A model generated the notes under the pieces. It saw only the letters and a program-made list of their open reading frames with translations, searched no databases and was not told the DNA's origin. Positions 60,583 through 64,000 of a stretch of 64,000 nt of DNA are shown here, in pieces. Within the stretch, counting starts at the first letter, position 1; each line of letters begins with the position of its first letter. Position numbers and translations under genes: made by a program. This DNA comes from Bradyrhizobium sp. C9 (GTDB taxonomy: Bacteria > Pseudomonadota > Alphaproteobacteria > Rhizobiales > Xanthobacteraceae), in the NCBI RefSeq assembly GCF_002532045.1, contig NZ_NWTG01000007.1, positions 1 to 64,000 on the forward strand, in the 5' to 3' direction.

Positions 60583-63327
60583 ATGGGCGCAACTGGTTCA
60601 AGCTCTTCGCATAGCGGTCGAGCGCTCTGGCTTTCGACAATTTCCTTCACGATCTGCTTTGCGGTCTGGACGATATTCTCGATCATCGGCATCCGGATCA
60701 AGCAGGAGCTCGGTCTGAACGACACCGAGTTCGGGCTGCTGGTAGGCACCCCGATCCTCAGCGGCTCGCTGATCCGCCTCGTGCTTGGTATCTGGACTGA
60801 CCAGTATGGCGGGCGGCGCGTCTACACGGTTGTGATGCTCGCTGCTGCGGCCGCTACCTACCTGCTGACGTGGGCGCACACCTATCCTGAATTCCTGGTC
60901 GCCGCGCTTTTCGTCGGTGTCGCAGGAGGGTCCTTTGCGGTCGGCGTCGCCTACGTGTCCCGCTTTTTCCCGACCGCCAGGCAGGGCACGGCGCTCGGCA
61001 TTTTCGGTGCAGGCAACGTCGGCGCAGCGGTCACGAAATTCCTCGCTCCGTTCGTTCTGGTTGCCTATGGCTGGCAGACGACCGCGCAGGTCTGGGCGGC
61101 CGTGATCGGCGTGATGGGTATCTTGTTCTGGCTCCTTTCCGAGGAAGACCCCGTGGTGCGCGAACGGCGTGCCAGAAACGAGAAGCCGAAGAGCGCCTGG
61201 CTCGAGCTCGAGCCGCTGAAGAACATCCAGGTGTGGCGCTTCTCGCTCTATTACTTCTTCGTGTTCGGGGCCTTCGTCGCGCTCTCGCTGTGGCTGCCGC
61301 AATATCTGATCAAGGTCTACGGCGTCGACATCAAGACTGCCGGCATGATGGCAGCAATGTTCTCGTTCCCCGCCAGCGTGTTCCGCGCTTACGGCGGACA
61401 TCTCTCCGATCGCTATGGCGCGCGGCGTGTCATGTACTGGACATTCCTGGTCGGTGCTGCCGCGACTTTCATCCTGTCTTATCCGCCGACCGACTATTTG
61501 GTGAGGACGGTCAACGGTGCGGTCGGCTTCCATCTCGAGATGGGACTGATGCCGTTCGTGGTGACCGTGTTCGTGCTCGGCTTCTTCATGGCGCTCGGAA
61601 AGGCTGCGGTCTACAAGCACATCCCGGTCTACTATCCGCAGAATGTCGGCGCGGTGGGCGGTCTGGTCGGCATGATCGGCGGTCTCGGCGGCTTCGTGCT
61701 GCCCATCGCCTTCGGCGCGCTCGCCGATCTGACCGGACTCTGGACCAGTTGCTTCATGCTGTTGTTCCTGTTGGTCACGACCGCGCTGGTATGGATGCAC
61801 GTCTCCATCAGGCAGATGGAGCGCGGCGTGGTCGGCGAAGCACTCAAGAAGCTTCCCGAACTGCCGGAGATGCAGGAGATTCACCGACCACAGCATGTCG
61901 GCGCTCTGTCCGGCGCCGTCCTCACCGACTGGCGGCCGGAGGATGCCGCGTTCTGGGCGGGCGGCGGCCGTGCCATCGCGCGGCGCAATCTCTGGCTCTC
62001 GATCCCCGCGCTGCTGCTGTCTTTCGCGGTCTGGCAGGTATGGTCGGTGGTGGTGGCCAAGCTGCCTTCGGTCGGATTCAGCTTCACAACTGACCAGCTG
62101 TTCTGGCTTGCGGCGCTGCCCGGCATATCGGGCGCGGTGCTGCGGATCTTCTACTCCTTCATGGTGCCGATCTTCGGCGGCCGGCTGTGGACCACGCTCG
62201 CCACCTGGTCGCTGCTGCTGCCCGCTGTCGGTATCGGCTATGCCGTGCAGAATCCGGCAACGCCGTATCCGGTCTTCCTGGGGCTCGCGCTGTTGTGCGG
62301 TTTCGGCGGCGGCAATTTTGCCTCCTCGATGGCCAACATCTCGTTCTTCTTTCCACGCGCGGAGAAGGGAAACGCGCTCGCGCTCAATGCGGGCCTCGGC
62401 AATCTCGGCGTCAGCGTCGTGCAGTTCGTCGTGCCGATCGTGATCACCGTGGGCGTGTTCGGTTGGTTCGGCGGCGATCCGACCGCGGTCAAGAGCGGGA
62501 GCACCGAAGTGCCGCTCTGGCTGCAGAACGCCGGCTTCGTCTGGGTGCCGTTCATCGTCGCCAGCGCCTTTGCAGCCTGGTTTGGCATGAACGACATTGC
62601 CTCCGCCAAAGCTTCGTTTGCCGACCAGGCGGTGATCTTCCAGCGTAGGCACAACTGGATCATGTGCTGGCTCTACACCGGCACCTTCGGTTCGTTCATC
62701 GGCTATTCGGCCGGCTTCCCCCTGTTGACGAAGACCCAATTTCCCGCTGTCGATGCGCTGCAATTCGCCTTCCTGGGCCCGCTGGTCGGTGCGCTCTCGC
62801 GCTCGGCCACGGGGTGGATGGCCGACAAATGGGGCGGCGGCCGCGTGACCGTCGGTGTGTTCGCGCTGATGATGATCGGCGTGCTCGGAGTGCTCTATTT
62901 CCTCGGCATCAAGGATCAACCCGGCGCGTTCTGGGGCTTCTTCGCGATGTTCCTGCTGTTGTTCTTCGCGACCGGCGTCGGCAACGCGTCGACCTTCCAG
63001 ATGATCCCCAACATCATGCGGCGGGAGATGGACCGGCTGATGCCGACCGCGGATCCCGCGACCCGGCTGCGCCAGGCCGAGAAGGAATCGGCCGCCATCA
63101 CCGGCTTCACCTCGGCGATCGCCGCGTTCGGTGCGTTCTTCATTCCGAAGTCGTTCGGTACCTCGATCGATCTCACTGGAGGCGTTCAGGCAGCGTTGTG
63201 GGGATTCTTCATCTTCTATGTGACCTGCATCGTCATCACCTGGGCTGTCTATACCCGCAAGGGTGGCCTGCTTCATGACATCGAACGGCGCGCTCGGATT
63301 TCGCCCGCCACCCAGCCCGCGGAATAA
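60583..63327 (+). CDS. narK: Fused nitrate/nitrite transporter NarK1-NarK2
   Basis: A 914-residue protein made of two NarK-type MFS units (about residues 1-420 and 460-910), each with 12 membrane helices. The nitrate signature [10 protein letters not shown] occurs in unit one and [12 protein letters not shown] in unit two. NarK1 is usually a nitrate/proton symporter and NarK2 a nitrate/nitrite antiporter; such fusions are known in Paracoccus. ATG 60583 follows GGAGA. It ends 11 bp before narG, so both are one operon. Confidence 0.93.
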   Translation: MGATGSSSSHSGRALWLSTISFTICFAVWTIFSIIGIRIKQELGLNDTEFGLLVGTPILSGSLIRLVLGIWTDQYGGRRVYTVVMLAAAAATYLLTWAHTYPEFLVAALFVGVAGGSFAVGVAYVSRFFPTARQGTALGIFGAGNVGAAVTKFLAPFVLVAYGWQTTAQVWAAVIGVMGILFWLLSEEDPVVRERRARNEKPKSAWLELEPLKNIQVWRFSLYYFFVFGAFVALSLWLPQYLIKVYGVDIKTAGMMAAMFSFPASVFRAYGGHLSDRYGARRVMYWTFLVGAAATFILSYPPTDYLVRTVNGAVGFHLEMGLMPFVVTVFVLGFFMALGKAAVYKHIPVYYPQNVGAVGGLVGMIGGLGGFVLPIAFGALADLTGLWTSCFMLLFLLVTTALVWMHVSIRQMERGVVGEALKKLPELPEMQEIHRPQHVGALSGAVLTDWRPEDAAFWAGGGRAIARRNLWLSIPALLLSFAVWQVWSVVVAKLPSVGFSFTTDQLFWLAALPGISGAVLRIFYSFMVPIFGGRLWTTLATWSLLLPAVGIGYAVQNPATPYPVFLGLALLCGFGGGNFASSMANISFFFPRAEKGNALALNAGLGNLGVSVVQFVVPIVITVGVFGWFGGDPTAVKSGSTEVPLWLQNAGFVWVPFIVASAFAAWFGMNDIASAKASFADQAVIFQRRHNWIMCWLYTGTFGSFIGYSAGFPLLTKTQFPAVDALQFAFLGPLVGALSRSATGWMADKWGGGRVTVGVFALMMIGVLGVLYFLGIKDQPGAFWGFFAMFLLLFFATGVGNASTFQMIPNIMRREMDRLMPTADPATRLRQAEKESAAITGFTSAIAAFGAFFIPKSFGTSIDLTGGVQAALWGFFIFYVTCIVITWAVYTRKGGLLHDIERRARISPATQPAE

Positions 63328-63338
63328 GGAGACGAGGG

Positions 63339-64000
63339 ATGAGCCATTTCCTGGACAGGCTGACATTCTTCACGCGCGCCAAGCCGGATTTTGCCAACGG
63401 TCACGGCGTGACGACAACCGAGGACCGTTCCTGGGAGGACGGCTACCGGAAGCGCTGGCAGCACGACAAGATCGTGCGGTCGACGCATGGCGTAAACTGC
63501 ACCGGCTCCTGCTCGTGGAAGGTCTACGTCAAGGGCGGCATCGTGACCTGGGAAACCCAGCAGACCGACTATCCGCGCACGCGCCCGGACCTTCCCAACC
63601 ATGAACCCCGCGGCTGCGCGCGCGGCGCCAGCTACAGCTGGTACCTCTATTCCGGCAATCGCGTGAAATATCCGCTGGTGCGCTCGCGGCTGCTGAAATT
63701 GTGGCGCGAGGCGCGCGCAGTGATGACACCGGTCGCGGCCTGGAAATCGATCGTCGAAGATCCGACGAAGCGGGCGGCTTATGTGCAGAAGCGCGGCCTT
63801 GGCGGCTTCGTCCGCGCCAGCTGGATCGAGGTCAACGAGATCGTCGCCGCCGCAAACGCCTACACCGCGAAGACCTATGGTCCAGACCGCGTGTTCGGCT
63901 TCTCGCCGATTCCGGCAATGTCGATGGTGAGCTACGCGGCAGGCGCACGCTACCTGTCGCTGCTCGGCGGCGTCTGCATGTCGTTCTACGATTGGTATTG
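63339..64000 (+). CDS. narG: Respiratory nitrate reductase alpha subunit (partial)
   Basis: The first 220 codons are present and the gene runs off the window. The N-terminal cluster FS0 is visible as [12 protein letters not shown] with the His-then-Cys arrangement typical of NarG, and [12 protein letters not shown] follows. This is the membrane-bound cytoplasmic molybdenum enzyme reducing nitrate to nitrite. GGAGACGAGGG precedes ATG 63339. Confidence 0.96.
   Translation, partial: MSHFLDRLTFFTRAKPDFANGHGVTTTEDRSWEDGYRKRWQHDKIVRSTHGVNCTGSCSWKVYVKGGIVTWETQQTDYPRTRPDLPNHEPRGCARGASYSWYLYSGNRVKYPLVRSRLLKLWREARAVMTPVAAWKSIVEDPTKRAAYVQKRGLGGFVRASWIEVNEIVAAANAYTAKTYGPDRVFGFSPIPAMSMVSYAAGARYLSLLGGVCMSFYDWY

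Noticed and set aside
60598..63366. Minus-strand ORF of 922 codons opposite narK
   Set aside because: Shadow of the fused transporter; no domain, biased His/Glu/Arg composition.
1..64000. Search for CRISPR, IS elements, tRNA and rRNA
   Set aside because: I saw no regular spaced repeats, transposase motifs, terminal inverted repeats or tRNA-like clover sequences anywhere in the window.

Overview
The window is GC-rich alphaproteobacterial chromosome, most like Bradyrhizobium or a close Nitrobacteraceae relative. The fixLJ, fixNOQP and fixGHIS genes, the short rhizobial proteins (DUF6894, DUF6455 and YWxxRAE types) and the CBS-BON proteins all point that way. I see no rRNA, tRNA, CRISPR array, insertion sequence or prophage. 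Nearly all of the DNA is coding, and many genes sit in short divergent or ATGA-overlapping units.

The main feature is an oxygen-limitation island. I can read 26 copies of a 14-bp FixK/FNR-type palindrome (TTGAN-N4-NTCAA, 23 exact and 3 with one mismatch). Nearly all are intergenic, and for most the box centre lies about 58-75 bp upstream of a start codon. That spacing fits a class II activator bound near -41.5 followed by a short leader. The upstream circuitry is also present: the haem-PAS kinase FixL and its regulator FixJ (43.1-45.1 kb), and a FixK-like Crp/Fnr regulator without the FNR cysteine cluster (17.4-18.1 kb).

Region by region. 0-3.5 kb: tail of acs, adk, a cytochrome c, a degenerate HtrA-like protein and a host-attachment family protein. 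3.5-12.4 kb: LysE exporter, CBS protein, LOG protein with a beta-CASP nuclease, two CBS-BON proteins, AhpD-like protein, universal stress protein and a DUF2892 protein. 12.4-20.5 kb: MgtA-type P-type ATPase, two CBS-BON proteins, fixK, cytochrome c and a second stress protein. 20.6-24.4 kb: acetoacetyl-CoA reductase, CBS protein, an eRF1-like small protein and PHA synthase. 24.6-31.4 kb: a phosphotransferase-AAA ATPase, Zn alcohol dehydrogenase, Hsp20, CBS protein and an acyl-CoA synthetase-acetyltransferase fusion. 31.4-39.8 kb: an Mla-type lipid transporter, then phosphoketolase and acetate kinase. 40-45.1 kb: a chemoreceptor with a PilZ-like tail, an AraC regulator and fixLJ. 45.2-48 kb: phasin, small proteins and a fifth CBS-BON protein. 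48-56.4 kb: a DUF6455 gene coupled to fixNOQP, then fixGHIS. 56.4-60.4 kb: small hypothetical genes and MarR, AraC and Crp/Fnr regulators. 60.6-64 kb: a fused NarK1-NarK2 transporter and the start of narG, cut by the window end.

Together the genes describe a low-oxygen survival programme: high-affinity respiration (cbb3), nitrate respiration, carbon and redox storage as PHB, ATP from phosphoketolase and acetate kinase, alcohol dehydrogenase, a chaperone, Mg transport, and a large set of nucleotide-sensing CBS and universal stress proteins. The gene content resembles the mycobacterial DosR dormancy regulon (Hsp20, CBS, USP, P-type ATPase, NarK and phosphotransferase-AAA proteins) but is wired to FixLJ-FixK. 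All functional statements come from reading the sequence; no searches were run.
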